A model generated the notes under the pieces. The model was given only the letters and a program-made list of their open reading frames with translations. It had not been told where the DNA came from and did not search any database. 55,481 bases of DNA, taken from NCBI GenBank assembly GCA_017433125.1, contig JAFRHT010000133.1, positions 1-55,481 of the forward strand, given 5' to 3'. Shown piece after piece: positions 15,069 to 26,552 of the stretch. Position 1 is the stretch's first letter. The number at the start of each line of letters is the position of its first letter. This DNA comes from Solobacterium sp. (GTDB taxonomy: Bacteria > Bacillota_I > Bacilli_A > Erysipelotrichales > Erysipelotrichaceae). A program made the translations under genes and the position numbers.

Positions 15069-15573
15069 CTGTCTCCCAGAGCCCCATGCGGATGACACGG
15101 TAATGCGGATGGTACAGGTTCCGGTATTCTTCGCTGTGATGAACCGCCGGATAGGCATTACCGCGGTAAAAGGCAAGATATGCCTCCATCTCTTCACGGC
15201 TGACAGAGAAGCCGAAGGACTCAAAATGATTCCTGAAGAATTTCAGCTTCCGCATGAACTCGGTCATGGAGCCGGTCGTGACAGCGGCGCTGCGGACAAA
15301 CCAACCGTTGATCTCTTCAGCGGAATACAGCGTCATTGCCCTGGCCAGGTTCAGCCGGCACATGCCGCTGCCGATCGGCACATACAGTTCCGCTTCCGGA
15401 TCCGGTTCAACCTCCTGCAGTTCCTGTTTCAGGTATGCCAGGGACTTTTCCGGATCGGCAATCATATGCCCGCCGCCCCAGGTATTCTGATACAGCAGCT
15501 TGATGCAGTCCTGCGGTTTCATGCCGGGGTATTTTTCAGCATGCAGACGCATAATTTCAGCCAGTTCTTCCAT
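15046..15573 (-). CDS. Conserved hypothetical protein (175 aa)
   Basis: Cytoplasmic, no membrane segment. Recognisable stretches: MKPQDCIKLLYQNTWGGGHMI (18-38) and YVPIGSGMCRLNLARAM (64-80), then an aromatic C-terminal part (YHPHYRVIRMGLW). The GGGH and GSGMCRLNL motifs look conserved, as in a family of uncharacterised clostridial proteins, and may be catalytic or metal-binding. It starts 6 bases after the smpB stop with an AGAGGTAGGA ribosome site, so it is cotranscribed with rnr-smpB, and its 3' end carries the tmRNA promoter. Confidence 0.7.
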   Translation of the reverse strand: MEELAEIMRLHAEKYPGMKPQDCIKLLYQNTWGGGHMIADPEKSLAYLKQELQEVEPDPEAELYVPIGSGMCRLNLARAMTLYSAEEINGWFVRSAAVTTGSMTEFMRKLKFFRNHFESFGFSVSREEMEAYLAFYRGNAYPAVHHSEEYRNLYHPHYRVIRMGLWETVDIPAEK

Positions 15574-15579
15574 CGTTTC

Positions 15580-16047
15580 CTACCTCTTGAATTTCAGCGC
15601 TTTCTCCACCTCCCGCTTGGCGTCGCGCAGTTTCGCGCTTTCCCGCTTGTCATAGAGATTCTTGCCGCGGGCCAGGGCGATTTCCAGTTTGGCCCGCCCG
15701 CTTTTCAGATACATGCGGACCGGAATCAGCGTGTAACCCTTGAGCCGCACTTTGTCATAAAGCTTGCGGATCTCATATTTATGCATCAGCAGTTTGCGGT
15801 CCCTGGTTTCATCCACATTGAAGATATTGCCGTATTTGTAGGGGGAAATATGCATTCCCTTGATCCAGGCTTCCCCGTTGCGTATGGAAATATAGGAATC
15901 CTGAAACTGGATCTTCCCCTCCCGCACCGATTTGATCTCCGTACCGGTCAGGGCAATACCGCATTCGATTTTCTCATCCAGGAAATAATCATGGCTGGCC
16001 CGGCGGTTCTGGGCGACAACCTTCATTCCATCATTTTTTTCTGCCAT
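15580..16047 (-). CDS. smpB: SsrA-binding protein SmpB
   Basis: 155 residues, normal length. Binds the tRNA-like part of tmRNA and brings it into the A site of stalled ribosomes. Typical stretches: NRRASHDYFLDEKIECGIALTG, GTEIKSVREGK, GEAWIKGMHISPY, RDRKLLMHKYEI and GYTLIPVRMYLKSGRAKLEIALARGKNLYDKR, then the basic C-terminal helix REVEKALKFKR that reaches the mRNA channel. AAGGAG lies 9 bases before ATG. The start overlaps the rnr 3' end by 17 bases, so the two are coupled. Confidence 0.98.
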   Translation of the reverse strand: MAEKNDGMKVVAQNRRASHDYFLDEKIECGIALTGTEIKSVREGKIQFQDSYISIRNGEAWIKGMHISPYKYGNIFNVDETRDRKLLMHKYEIRKLYDKVRLKGYTLIPVRMYLKSGRAKLEIALARGKNLYDKRESAKLRDAKREVEKALKFKR

Positions 16048-18214
16048 GCCGCTCTCTCCTTCCCGGCCGGGTCTGCCGTCTTCTTTTCTGATTGCCGGAC
16101 GGCCTGTGCATCGGCTTCTTTCCTGATTGTATCAGTTCAAAGTCAATTGTGCGCGTATTCTTATCAGCTGCCACGACTCTGATCCTCACCTTCTGGCCAA
16201 GCCGGTATGTATTGCCGCGGCTGCGGCCGACCAGGGAGCCCTCTTCTTCGCTGTAACGGTAGTAATCATCACTCAGGCTCTGGATACGGACCAGACCTTC
16301 AACTGTATTGGCAAGCAGGACATAGAAGCCAAAACCGGTAACGGAAGAGATGATTCCTTCATACTGCTGACCGATGTGGTCTGCCATGTATTCGGCCTTC
16401 TTCATATCCGTAACAGTCCATTCGGCATCGTCAGAAATCCGCTCCCGCATGCTGGCCTGGACGGCTATTTCCTGAACTGCCGCTTCGTCCCCGGCCCGGT
16501 CTTTCCCCGCGCCGTTTTCATCAAATGCATATTTCCGCAGCATCCGGTGGACAATCAGGTCCGGATACCGGCGGATCGGTGAAGTGAAATGCAGATAATC
16601 TTCTTCGGCAATGCCGAAATGTCCGGCACAGACACTGTCATACCTGGCTTTCTGCATGCATCTGAGCAGGCTGCGGGACAGCACTTCATACTGCGGTTCT
16701 TCCCGGCAGCTTTCCAGAAATGCCTGCAGATCCTTCGCCTTTACCGAACTGTCCCGGGGCCGGGTAAACCGGCAGCCCAGCCGGAATGACAGCTGTTCAA
16801 ATGCCCGCAGTTTCCGCAGCTGCGGTTCTTCATGAATCCGGTAAACACAGGGAATGGCATTGGCGTGCATGAAGCGGGCAACACTGACATTTGCGGCGAT
16901 CATGCAGTCTTCGATGACCCGTTCGGCCACACCCCGCACCCGGGCTCTCACCTCTGTCGGATGGCCTTTCTCATCAACGATGATCTCGGCTTCTTCCGTA
17001 TCAAAATCGATGGCCCCGCGCCATGTTCTATCCCTTCGCACCGCATCGGCACAGGCCCGCAGATCCTCCAGCATATTGAGCAGATGACTGTATTTCGTCC
17101 GCATGTCCTCATCACCGCTGTAAATCCGGTTGACATCTTCATAGGTCATCCGTTCATCCGAGTGGATCACAGACGGAAAGATTTCCGCGGCAGTGGTTTT
17201 CCCTTCAGGAGAAATCCGCATGGCACAGGTGATCGTCAGCCGGTCTGCCTGCGGATTCAGGCTGCAGATCCCGTTGCTCAGCGCATGCGGCAGCATCGGC
17301 ACCACCCGGTCGGTCACATAGACCGAAAAACCCCGTTCGTATGCTTCTTTGTCCAGAGCCGAACCCGGTGTTACATAATGGCTGACCTCCGCGATGGACA
17401 CCAGCAGTTCCCAGCCCTCATCTGTCTTGCTGACCGCCACGGCATCATCGAAGTCCTTTGAACCGGCCCCGTCCATCGTGATGGTCAGTATATCGCGCAG
17501 ATCCCGCCGTCCGGCCAGTTCTGCCGGAAGGACTTCCTGGGGAACCTGCTGCGCTTCCTGCATAGCCTTTTCGCTGAATTCCGGATCCACCCCGCTGTCC
17601 AGCAGCAGGGAAAGAATATCCATGCCGGGGTCATCCGCATGCCCGATGATCCGCTCCGGCCGCAGTTTCAGCGGCTGGTCATAGGACTCGATCCTGAGCA
17701 GCACCCGTGAGCCTTCTGCCGGTGACAGTGATTTTTCATTCATGACCAGATATCTGCCGCTGCGGATCCGGTCGTCATCCGGGATGCAGCGCAGCGTACT
17801 GCCGGTTCTGACGTACGTTCCCGTTACATGGGTGCGGGCATGCTTCAATACCTGCAGAACCGTCCCGGTGCCGCCGTCATATGGTTTGAACAGCACGAGA
17901 TCACGGTCCATCGCGTGATTCTGTTCCTCAGCCGGAATCAGCACTGTACCGTCTTCCAGATCAATATACCCGCTGCCCTTGCGGCTAATATGGATAACTG
18001 CTTCGATAAAGCCGGCCTGGCTGCGGGTCTGATACATGTTTTTCTTGTTGCGGACCAGCTGCCAGGATTCCTCCAGCTCATCCATTGCTTTGTCAAAGAC
18101 GATAAAATCCGCAGATTTCTCCACGCCAAGACGCGACGCGATGGCACTGCGGTTCAGGGTATTCTTCTTCTCGTTCCCGACCAGGGCGAGAATTTTCTGT
18201 TTCATAGTTTCCAT
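16031..18214 (-). CDS. rnr: Ribonuclease R
   Basis: 727 residues: N-terminal winged-helix part (1-70), cold-shock OB domains (about 70-230), the RNB catalytic domain with DGAGSKDFDDAVAV and a SHYVTPGSALDKEAYERG motif (about 250-290), FTSPIRRYPDLIVHR, and an S1 domain near 620-700, ending in a Lys/Arg-rich tail. A 3'-5' hydrolytic exoribonuclease that degrades structured RNA and, with SmpB-tmRNA, the mRNAs of stalled ribosomes. The start at 18214 (or 3 codons later) is 6 bases after a terminator-type U-tract with no clear Shine-Dalgarno. The order secG-rnr-smpB-ssrA is common in Bacillota. Confidence 0.97.
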   Translation of the reverse strand: METMKQKILALVGNEKKNTLNRSAIASRLGVEKSADFIVFDKAMDELEESWQLVRNKKNMYQTRSQAGFIEAVIHISRKGSGYIDLEDGTVLIPAEEQNHAMDRDLVLFKPYDGGTGTVLQVLKHARTHVTGTYVRTGSTLRCIPDDDRIRSGRYLVMNEKSLSPAEGSRVLLRIESYDQPLKLRPERIIGHADDPGMDILSLLLDSGVDPEFSEKAMQEAQQVPQEVLPAELAGRRDLRDILTITMDGAGSKDFDDAVAVSKTDEGWELLVSIAEVSHYVTPGSALDKEAYERGFSVYVTDRVVPMLPHALSNGICSLNPQADRLTITCAMRISPEGKTTAAEIFPSVIHSDERMTYEDVNRIYSGDEDMRTKYSHLLNMLEDLRACADAVRRDRTWRGAIDFDTEEAEIIVDEKGHPTEVRARVRGVAERVIEDCMIAANVSVARFMHANAIPCVYRIHEEPQLRKLRAFEQLSFRLGCRFTRPRDSSVKAKDLQAFLESCREEPQYEVLSRSLLRCMQKARYDSVCAGHFGIAEEDYLHFTSPIRRYPDLIVHRMLRKYAFDENGAGKDRAGDEAAVQEIAVQASMRERISDDAEWTVTDMKKAEYMADHIGQQYEGIISSVTGFGFYVLLANTVEGLVRIQSLSDDYYRYSEEEGSLVGRSRGNTYRLGQKVRIRVVAADKNTRTIDFELIQSGKKPMHRPSGNQKRRRQTRPGRRERHGRKK

Positions 18215-18220
18215 AAGATC

Positions 18221-18246
18221 AAAAAAGCCGGTACTTCATGCCGGCT
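18221..18246 (-). terminator. Hairpin terminator between secG and rnr
   Basis: Minus strand AGCCGG-catgaagta-CCGGCT then TTTTT, immediately upstream of the rnr start. It may partially terminate or regulate rnr. Confidence 0.75.
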
Positions 18247-18252
18247 GTGTGA

Positions 18253-18477
18253 TTAATCGAGAATACGGATGGCGATGACCAGGGCAAAGAAGATAACCCC
18301 GAATGCCATTGTCAGGTTCGTGATCACCTTTTCAGATCCCCGTTCCTTGACGTTAGCAAACAGATTCAGGCCGCCGGTTCCGGTAAACGCTCCGGATATT
18401 CCATCTGATTTTCCGCTCTGCAGCAGGACCAGAACGATCAGTATTGCCGATACAATCATCAGTAAAGCACTCAGCAT
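18253..18477 (-). CDS. secG: Preprotein translocase subunit SecG
   Basis: 74 residues with two helices (2-20 and about 54-72) and the loop LLQSGKSDGISGAFTGTGG typical of SecG, which helps SecA-driven export through SecYE. AAAGGAG is 7 bases before ATG. First gene of the secG-rnr-smpB run. Confidence 0.95.
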   Translation of the reverse strand: MLSALLMIVSAILIVLVLLQSGKSDGISGAFTGTGGLNLFANVKERGSEKVITNLTMAFGVIFFALVIAIRILD

Positions 18478-18549
18478 GGATAAACTCCTTTCGCTTTTGC
18501 CAAGTTATTATACAAAACCGGCGCCTGAATGTAAATGTTTATCTGTGAA

Positions 18550-19290
18550 TTAGACGTGTCCGGGAACATATAGTTCCGGCGCATTGGTAAAGATATCCGT
18601 GATGCCGGCCGCTTCCAGGGCGGCGGTATCCTGTACTTCAATCTCCCCGCCATCCGGATAAAACGGTTCAAAATGCGTGACATTCCAGGCCCTGACCGGC
18701 TTGTCTGTCCTGGTCTTCAGATCCGGGATATCAATCCGCTTGATAAACGGATGCAGCGCGTCCGCCCCGGCTGCTTCGGCAATTTCCAGGCAGCGGCTGG
18801 CATACTCTGCCAGGGCCCCGACATGGAGGTCCGGCCGCATCTTCTTCAGCATGGCCACAGACTCCGGATTGAATGACGAGTAGATGATATACGGTTCCAT
18901 CCCGTACTCCCTGACCAGGTCCAGGATCATCTGCTCCATGCCTTCATAACGCACCTCGCTGTTTTTCAGCTCGATATTAAGCAGAACCCCGCGGCTGACG
19001 CAGGCATCGTGAATCAGTTCCAGCACTTCACGGATTGTCGGCACGTGTTCATTGTCATCACCGCGGATATGCATTGCCTTCAGTTCAGCCAAAGTATAGT
19101 CCTTCAGCCAGCCGGTGTGGTCGGTCGTACGGTCTACGGTCTCGTCATGCATGACCACGATGTGGCCGTCACGGCTGAGCTGGATATCCAGTTCGATACC
19201 GGTAATTTCATAGTTCAGTGCTTCCCTGAATGCGGACAGCGTATTTTCCGGGTATCTGTAGCTGCAGCCCCGGTGAGCCCATATTTTCAT
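18550..19290 (-). CDS. Glycerophosphodiester phosphodiesterase
   Basis: 246 residues of the GDPD family, cytoplasmic type without signal peptide. It would cut glycerophosphodiesters, the deacylation products of phospholipids, into glycerol 3-phosphate and an alcohol. Catalytic pattern: WAHRG (H6, R7), YPENTLSAF (13-21), GIELDIQLSRDG (E33, D35) and VVMHDETVDRTTDHTG (H48). Also LNIELKN near 119 and the closing PELYVPG. The start is placed at MKIWAHRG because the motif begins three residues later; an in-frame upstream ATG would add 19 basic residues with no better ribosome site. Terminator-separated from fprA. Confidence 0.92.
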   Translation of the reverse strand: MKIWAHRGCSYRYPENTLSAFREALNYEITGIELDIQLSRDGHIVVMHDETVDRTTDHTGWLKDYTLAELKAMHIRGDDNEHVPTIREVLELIHDACVSRGVLLNIELKNSEVRYEGMEQMILDLVREYGMEPYIIYSSFNPESVAMLKKMRPDLHVGALAEYASRCLEIAEAAGADALHPFIKRIDIPDLKTRTDKPVRAWNVTHFEPFYPDGGEIEVQDTAALEAAGITDIFTNAPELYVPGHV

Positions 19291-19363
19291 TGTCTTTTTT
19301 CTTCTTTCTTTTCTTCTGATATACACCGTTCTTCTGTTCCGCGTCAATTCCTGCGCTGAACAG

Positions 19364-19393
19364 AGAAAAGCCGGAAGCTTTCACTTCCGGCTC
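19364..19393 (-). terminator. Terminator of fprA
   Basis: Minus strand AGCCGGAAG-tgaaag-CTTCCGGCT then TTTCTC, 10 bases after the stop. Confidence 0.8.
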
Positions 19394-19402
19394 TGCCGGT
19401 AC

Positions 19403-20629
19403 TTATTCGGCGTCGGCTTTGACCGTACCGCGGACAAGATGTCCGAAGTATTCACCGTAAGCCTTGGCTTCCCGCAGGTCAGCCTCCGACGGCTTGAAGC
19501 GGATGCGCAGGCCGTCATGCACCTTCATGTTGAGCTGCTTCAGGCGTTCGGTCAGATGCGGAACTGCCTCACCGCTCCAGCCGAAACTGCCGAAGGCCGC
19601 CGCATGCTTGCCCTTGACCAGGGCAGCGTGCAGACCCGTCGTCAGGTTGAAAATCGGCGGCAGGGCTTCCCCGACAATGGTCGGACTGCCGAAGAGAACA
19701 CCGTCGGCCCGGTTGATTTCATCAATGACTGTCTCCGGATCGTCTTCCTGCATGTTGTGCAGCAGAACATCCATATTGCCGTCGGCGCTCTCCACCAGGC
19801 CTTCCGCAATGGCCTTTGCGATCATTTCGGTATAGCCGTAGGCCGTGACATACGGGATCACCACGGTCGGTCTGGCAAACGGCCGCGGCGCGGACCATTC
19901 CTTTGTCTTCTCCACAATTTCATCGATGTGGTTGTCCAGCACAGGGCCATGACCCGTGCAGATCATATCGACATCAAGCTCTCCCAGACGGACCAGCCCG
20001 TTTCTGACAAACGGTTTGGCGAACGGCGCCATAATGCAGTCAAAATAGTACTTCGCGGCTTTCCAGTAACCCTCTTCATCCGTCACTTTCGAGCGCAGCA
20101 CTTCCTCCGTGGCAAAGTGCGCCCCGAACGAATCACACGGGAACAGGGTCTTAATTTCCTTCGCGTATGTCCACATGGTATCCGGCCAGTGCAGGTTCGG
20201 CAGGACATGGAATTCCAGGGTGATGTCACCGAGTGACAGGGTATCCTTGTCCTTTACTGTTCTGGCTTTGAAATCCGTGCGGTTGATAATCTGTTTCAGG
20301 TTGTTGATGGCCACCGCTGTACCGACTACGGTGATCTCCGGATTCTTTTCCAGCAGCAGGCCGATGCCGTCCGCATGGTCCGGTTCCGTGTGGTTCATGA
20401 TGATGTAATCAACATCGCCCAGCGGTGTGACTTCCTCGATCCTGCCCAGATACTCATCAAAGAACCTGCTCTTTTCCGTTTCAAACAGTGCGGTTTTTTC
20501 ACTGCCCTTCAATACGTAGGAATTGTAGCTGGTGCCATATTCCGTCGTCATGATAATATCAAACACTTTCAGATCGAAATCTTCGATTCCGACCCACCAG
20601 AGTCTGTCTTTCAGCTGAATACTGTTCAT
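19403..20629 (-). CDS. fprA: Flavo-diiron protein (A-type flavoprotein, oxygen/NO reductase)
   Basis: 408 residues, two domains. The metallo-beta-lactamase-like diiron domain (1-250) carries HTEPDHAD (H80, E82, D84, H85), LHWPDTM and TGHGPV. The flavodoxin domain (about 255-395) has YVTAYGYTEMIAKAIAEG for FMN binding and GSFGWSGEAVP. Such proteins reduce O2 to water (or NO to N2O) with electrons from rubredoxin or F420-like carriers and protect anaerobes. No rubredoxin domain is fused and none is adjacent. AGGAGG precedes the ATG. Its own terminators on both sides make it a monocistronic unit. Confidence 0.95.
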   Translation of the reverse strand: MNSIQLKDRLWWVGIEDFDLKVFDIIMTTEYGTSYNSYVLKGSEKTALFETEKSRFFDEYLGRIEEVTPLGDVDYIIMNHTEPDHADGIGLLLEKNPEITVVGTAVAINNLKQIINRTDFKARTVKDKDTLSLGDITLEFHVLPNLHWPDTMWTYAKEIKTLFPCDSFGAHFATEEVLRSKVTDEEGYWKAAKYYFDCIMAPFAKPFVRNGLVRLGELDVDMICTGHGPVLDNHIDEIVEKTKEWSAPRPFARPTVVIPYVTAYGYTEMIAKAIAEGLVESADGNMDVLLHNMQEDDPETVIDEINRADGVLFGSPTIVGEALPPIFNLTTGLHAALVKGKHAAAFGSFGWSGEAVPHLTERLKQLNMKVHDGLRIRFKPSEADLREAKAYGEYFGHLVRGTVKADAE

Positions 20630-20671
20630 GGTTTACCTCCTGTATTCTCAAGTAAGTGTACCACGCCGGAA

Positions 20672-20697
20672 GAAAAAGGTCATCCGCAGATGACCTT
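20672..20697 (-). terminator. Terminator of the glycolytic operon (after eno)
   Basis: Minus strand AAGGTCATC-tgcg-GATGACCTT then TTTC, 12 bases past the eno stop. Confidence 0.85.
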
Positions 20698-20708
20698 GAT
20701 CTTTCAGC

Positions 20709-22780
<2,072 letters not shown>

Positions 22781-22781
22781 C

Positions 22782-23960
22782 TTACTTCTCACTCAGAACA
22801 GCGATGCCAGGCAGCTGTTTCCCTTCCATATATTCCAGAGATGCGCCTCCGCCTGTGGAGATGTGGGTGAACTTATCCGCGTAGCCGAGGTTCTTCGCAG
22901 CCGATGCGGAGTCACCGCCGCCGATGATGGATGTGCAGTCTTCCAGACCGGCAATGGCCTTGCAGACACCGATGGTGCCGACCGCAAACTGTTCTTTTTC
23001 AAAGACACCCATCGGGCCGTTCCAGAATACTGTCTTTGCCCCGGCGAGTTCCTTTTCAAACAGTTCAACGGACTTCGGGCCGATATCCAGACCCATGAAG
23101 CCATCCGGGATTTCATTGCACGGAACCGTCTTCACTTCGGTCGGATCATCAAACGCATTTGCGACAACGGTATCAACCGGCAGGATCAGCTTGCCTTCAG
23201 CCTTGGCCAGGAATTCCTTCGCGATTTCAACCTTGTCTTCTTCCAGCAGGGATGTGCCGATGCCATAACCCTCTGCCTTATAAAATGTATAAGCCATGCC
23301 GCCGCCGACAATGATCTTGTCCGCGATCTTCAGCAGGTTTTCAATGACACCGATCTTATCGGAAACCTTGGCACCGCCGAGAACTGCCACAAACGGCCGC
23401 TTCGGATCATCCAGGGCCTGGCCCAGGTACTTCAGTTCCTTTTCAATCAGGAAACCGCAGGCATTCGGCAGAAGCTCCGGAATACCGACGGTGCTGGCAT
23501 GCGCGCGGTGCACGGAACCGAAAGCATCTTCAACGAACAGATCGCCCAGACCTGCCCAGTACTTTGCCAGTTCCGGAGCATTCTTTGTTTCGCCCGGTTC
23601 ATAACGGGTGTTCTGAACCAGCAGGATCTCGCCGTCCTTCAGTTCGGCCACAGCCTTCTCCAGTTCTTCCCCGCGGGTAGCGGCGGAGAAGTAAACCGGC
23701 GCACTCTGCAGAGCCTTCAGCGGCTCCACAACAATAGCCATGTCATTCTTCAGTTTGTCTTCGTCTGTCTTGATCTTCCCGAGGTGGCTCAGCAGGATCA
23801 CCTTTGCGCCATGTTCAGTCAGATAGTTGATGGTCGGCAGGGCAGCCCGGATCCGATTGTCATCCGTTACTGCGGTGCCTTTGTGGGGAACATTGAAGTC
23901 CACGCGGACAATAACCTTCTTGCCCTGAACATCAAGTTCCCTGATTGTACGTTTAGCCAT
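22782..23960 (-). CDS. pgk: Phosphoglycerate kinase
   Basis: 392 residues, normal length. Transfers phosphate from 1,3-bisphosphoglycerate to ADP. Seen: [10 protein letters not shown] (17-26), LLSHLGK, the [18 protein letters not shown] hinge part, [18 protein letters not shown] and the nucleotide loop [33 protein letters not shown] sits 8 bases before ATG. It begins 23 bases after glgA, apparently without a terminator between. gapA is not in the window, so the usual gap-pgk link is broken here and replaced by glycogen genes. Confidence 0.98.
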   Translation of the reverse strand: MAKRTIRELDVQGKKVIVRVDFNVPHKGTAVTDDNRIRAALPTINYLTEHGAKVILLSHLGKIKTDEDKLKNDMAIVVEPLKALQSAPVYFSAATRGEELEKAVAELKDGEILLVQNTRYEPGETKNAPELAKYWAGLGDLFVEDAFGSVHRAHASTVGIPELLPNACGFLIEKELKYLGQALDDPKRPFVAVLGGAKVSDKIGVIENLLKIADKIIVGGGMAYTFYKAEGYGIGTSLLEEDKVEIAKEFLAKAEGKLILPVDTVVANAFDDPTEVKTVPCNEIPDGFMGLDIGPKSVELFEKELAGAKTVFWNGPMGVFEKEQFAVGTIGVCKAIAGLEDCTSIIGGGDSASAAKNLGYADKFTHISTGGGASLEYMEGKQLPGIAVLSEK

Positions 23961-23983
23961 AAAAATCGCCTCCTGTATATCTT

Positions 23984-25432
23984 TTATCGCCCGAGCATCT
24001 GATCGTACAGCTGCTCATAGAGCAATGCGCTCTTTTCCCATGAAACATCTGTTGCGAAGGCACTGCTGACCAGTGCATCCCAGCCTTCCGGATTATCATA
24101 ATACTGCTTCAGCGCATAGTTAATAGTATAAACCATATCGTCTGCGTTGGCGGTATAAAAACTGAAGCCGTTGCCATCGCCTGTATACTGGTTGAACGGT
24201 CTGACCGTATCCCGCAGGCCGCCTGTTTCACGGACCAGCGGCAGGGTTCCGTAACGCATCGATACCATCTGGCTGATCCCGCACGGTTCATACAGTGACG
24301 GCATCAGGAACAGGTCGGAACCGGCATAGATGCGGTGTGCCAGGTCTTCGTTGTACCCCTGGTAGTAGACAGCCCTGCCCTTATATTCGTTTTCCATCCA
24401 GCGGAAGGCGCTTTCGGCAGCCTCCTCACCGGTGCCCAGGATCACCAGCTGGACATTGGCGCTCATGATTTCCCGAAGTTTCTGGGAAATCAGATAGACA
24501 CCCTTCTGTTCCGTCAGCCGGGACACCATGCCGATCAGGCAGGTATCCGGCAGGATCTCCAGCCCGAGTTCCTTCTGCAGGGCCGCCTTATTGGCTGCCT
24601 TGCCGGTTTTCCAGGTTTTCGGCCCGTAGTTCTTGGCCAGCCGGCGGTCCGTCTGCGGATCCCACTCGACGGTATCAATACCGTTGGTAATGCCCCACAG
24701 GTCTTCCCGTCTGTACCGCAGGATCTCGTCCATCCGCTCGCCGTACTGGCTGGTCAGGATTTCCGAGGAGTAGGTCGGCGATACGGTCGAGATCTTGTCG
24801 GCGTAGACCAGCGCAGTCTTCAGGAAACTGATGCCGTTGTCAAAGCGGGTTGAACCGTTGTCGAAGTAATAGTAGTCAAGGCCCAGGCAGCTCGGCAGCA
24901 TCTCCACCCCGAAATTACCCTGGAAAGCCAGATTGTGAATCGTAAAGACGTGCTTGATGCGCTGGTAGCGTTCATCGCCGCCGAAACACACATGGCACAG
25001 CAGCGGTACCATGCCGCTCTGCCAGTCGTTGCTGTGGATGATGTCCGGCCACCAGTCCAGGAAGCCCAGCATATCGAGCAGGGCCCGCTGATAGAAGGCA
25101 AACCGCTCGCCGTCATCCACATATCCGTACAGCGCCCTGCGCTCAAAATATCCCTGATGCTCGATGAAATAGTAAGTCACCCCGTCCGTCACGGCCTGAT
25201 AGATGGTAGCCGGCTGATTGATCAGCCAGCCGGACTGCACCCGGATCCTTCCGAGCCGTTCCAGTTCACCGTAGTGACGGTCGATGATCCCCTGATAAAG
25301 CGGCAGGACAATACGTACATCATTTCCATGCTCAGCCAGCACTTTCGGCAGACTGCCGATGACATCTGCCAGACCGCCGGTTTTGATATACGGAAGGCCT
25401 TCCCCGGCCGCAAACAGAATCTTCCTGCTCAT
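23984..25432 (-). CDS. glgA: Glycogen synthase (ADP-glucose, GT5)
   Basis: 482 residues, usual length. Extends alpha-1,4-glucan from ADP-glucose. GT5 features: ADP-glucose-binding [14 protein letters not shown] (K17), [54 protein letters not shown] and the C-terminal [11 protein letters not shown]. The start [12 protein letters not shown] at 25432 has GAGG a few bases upstream; a longer frame begins 11 codons earlier inside glgD and is less likely. It lies 7 bases after the glgD stop and leads directly into pgk. Confidence 0.97.
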   Translation of the reverse strand: MSRKILFAAGEGLPYIKTGGLADVIGSLPKVLAEHGNDVRIVLPLYQGIIDRHYGELERLGRIRVQSGWLINQPATIYQAVTDGVTYYFIEHQGYFERRALYGYVDDGERFAFYQRALLDMLGFLDWWPDIIHSNDWQSGMVPLLCHVCFGGDERYQRIKHVFTIHNLAFQGNFGVEMLPSCLGLDYYYFDNGSTRFDNGISFLKTALVYADKISTVSPTYSSEILTSQYGERMDEILRYRREDLWGITNGIDTVEWDPQTDRRLAKNYGPKTWKTGKAANKAALQKELGLEILPDTCLIGMVSRLTEQKGVYLISQKLREIMSANVQLVILGTGEEAAESAFRWMENEYKGRAVYYQGYNEDLAHRIYAGSDLFLMPSLYEPCGISQMVSMRYGTLPLVRETGGLRDTVRPFNQYTGDGNGFSFYTANADDMVYTINYALKQYYDNPEGWDALVSSAFATDVSWEKSALLYEQLYDQMLGR

Positions 25433-25439
25433 AAAAGCC

Positions 25440-26552
25440 TCAGATCCTGTCCCTTCTGCGGACATAGATCGGCTGCGCGTCCGTGCCTTCCAGCCGGCGC
25501 ACCCGCTCTACAGTCGCATATTTGTCAACGATGGCATGATCCAGATGGGTATCCTCACCGATCACGGCATCCGCCAGAATAATACTGTCCCGGACAACCG
25601 CGCCTTCCTCGATAATGACGTTGCGGCCAAGGACGCAGCCATCCACCGTGCCCTTGATGACGCAGCCGTCAGCTACCGCGCTCTCCCTTACGGTTGCGGT
25701 TTCCGCAATGCGGGTCGGGCAGGAGTCATTGGTCTGGGTATAAATCGGCCATTCCGGGCGGAACAGGTCACCGGCCGCGCTGTAATCCCGCAGGCGCATG
25801 CTGGCCTGATAATACTCCGACAGGGAGTTCAGGCAGATGACCGGCGTATGTACGTTGTAGCCACGGAAATTCATCGTCTCACAGAGATCAGCCAGGATAT
25901 CCTTGAACCAGTACAGGGAAGACGCATCAGCCGCCTTGTTGCACAGGGAGATGAACATCTTCTTGGTCATGACATACGCTTCCATGGAGATGTTGCGGGT
26001 CTTGAAATTGCCGTGGTTCTTGCCGAACGCGGTAATCCGCTTGTCCTTGTCCACGGTCAGGACATCACAGCCGAGGAACCTGGTCTTGGCATCCCGGGTA
26101 GCGGTGTACAGGACGGTAACGTCAGCACCGCTGCTGATATGTTCATTCAGCACATCGCGGAAATCCAGGGAATAGACAAAGTAGCTCGGGGCCAGGATCA
26201 CATACGGATTCGGGTCTGATTCAATGTACTGCATGTTCAGCAGGAAATTGGCTACGTCATTGTTGTAGACCGGCGACGAGAACGGCTTCTCCCCGTAGAG
26301 GATCCGCAGGCTGCCGCGTTTGGAATTGATGTTGTAGTAGGAACCGGAACCAAGGTGCTCAATCAGGTTCCGCGGTTTTTCCTTGCAGTATACCTGGACA
26401 TGATCAATCCCGCTGTTGGTGAAATTACTGAGAATGAAATCAATGATCCGGTATCTTCCCATGAAGGAAACTGCCGGTACCGGACGGAAATCTCCCAGCC
26501 CGTCAATCGAGGCAGTGCTGTCTTCAAAATTAACAATTCCCAGTGCTTTCAT
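25440..26552 (-). CDS. glgD: Glucose-1-phosphate adenylyltransferase subunit GlgD
   Basis: 370 residues. It is related to GlgC, but the nucleotide-binding GGxGTRL loop is absent; instead the N-terminus reads [12 protein letters not shown], then RPVPAVSFMGRYRIIDFILSNFTNSGI, the GlgD hallmark. The C-terminal part (about 280-355) is a left-handed beta-helix of acyltransferase-like hexapeptides (SAVADGCVIKGTVDGCVLGRNV). In Bacillota GlgC and GlgD form a hetero-oligomer in which GlgD is the regulatory partner. Its start codon shares a base with the glgC stop (TAATG), so the two are translated together and in proportion. Confidence 0.96.
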   Translation of the reverse strand: MKALGIVNFEDSTASIDGLGDFRPVPAVSFMGRYRIIDFILSNFTNSGIDHVQVYCKEKPRNLIEHLGSGSYYNINSKRGSLRILYGEKPFSSPVYNNDVANFLLNMQYIESDPNPYVILAPSYFVYSLDFRDVLNEHISSGADVTVLYTATRDAKTRFLGCDVLTVDKDKRITAFGKNHGNFKTRNISMEAYVMTKKMFISLCNKAADASSLYWFKDILADLCETMNFRGYNVHTPVICLNSLSEYYQASMRLRDYSAAGDLFRPEWPIYTQTNDSCPTRIAETATVRESAVADGCVIKGTVDGCVLGRNVIIEEGAVVRDSIILADAVIGEDTHLDHAIVDKYATVERVRRLEGTDAQPIYVRRRDRI

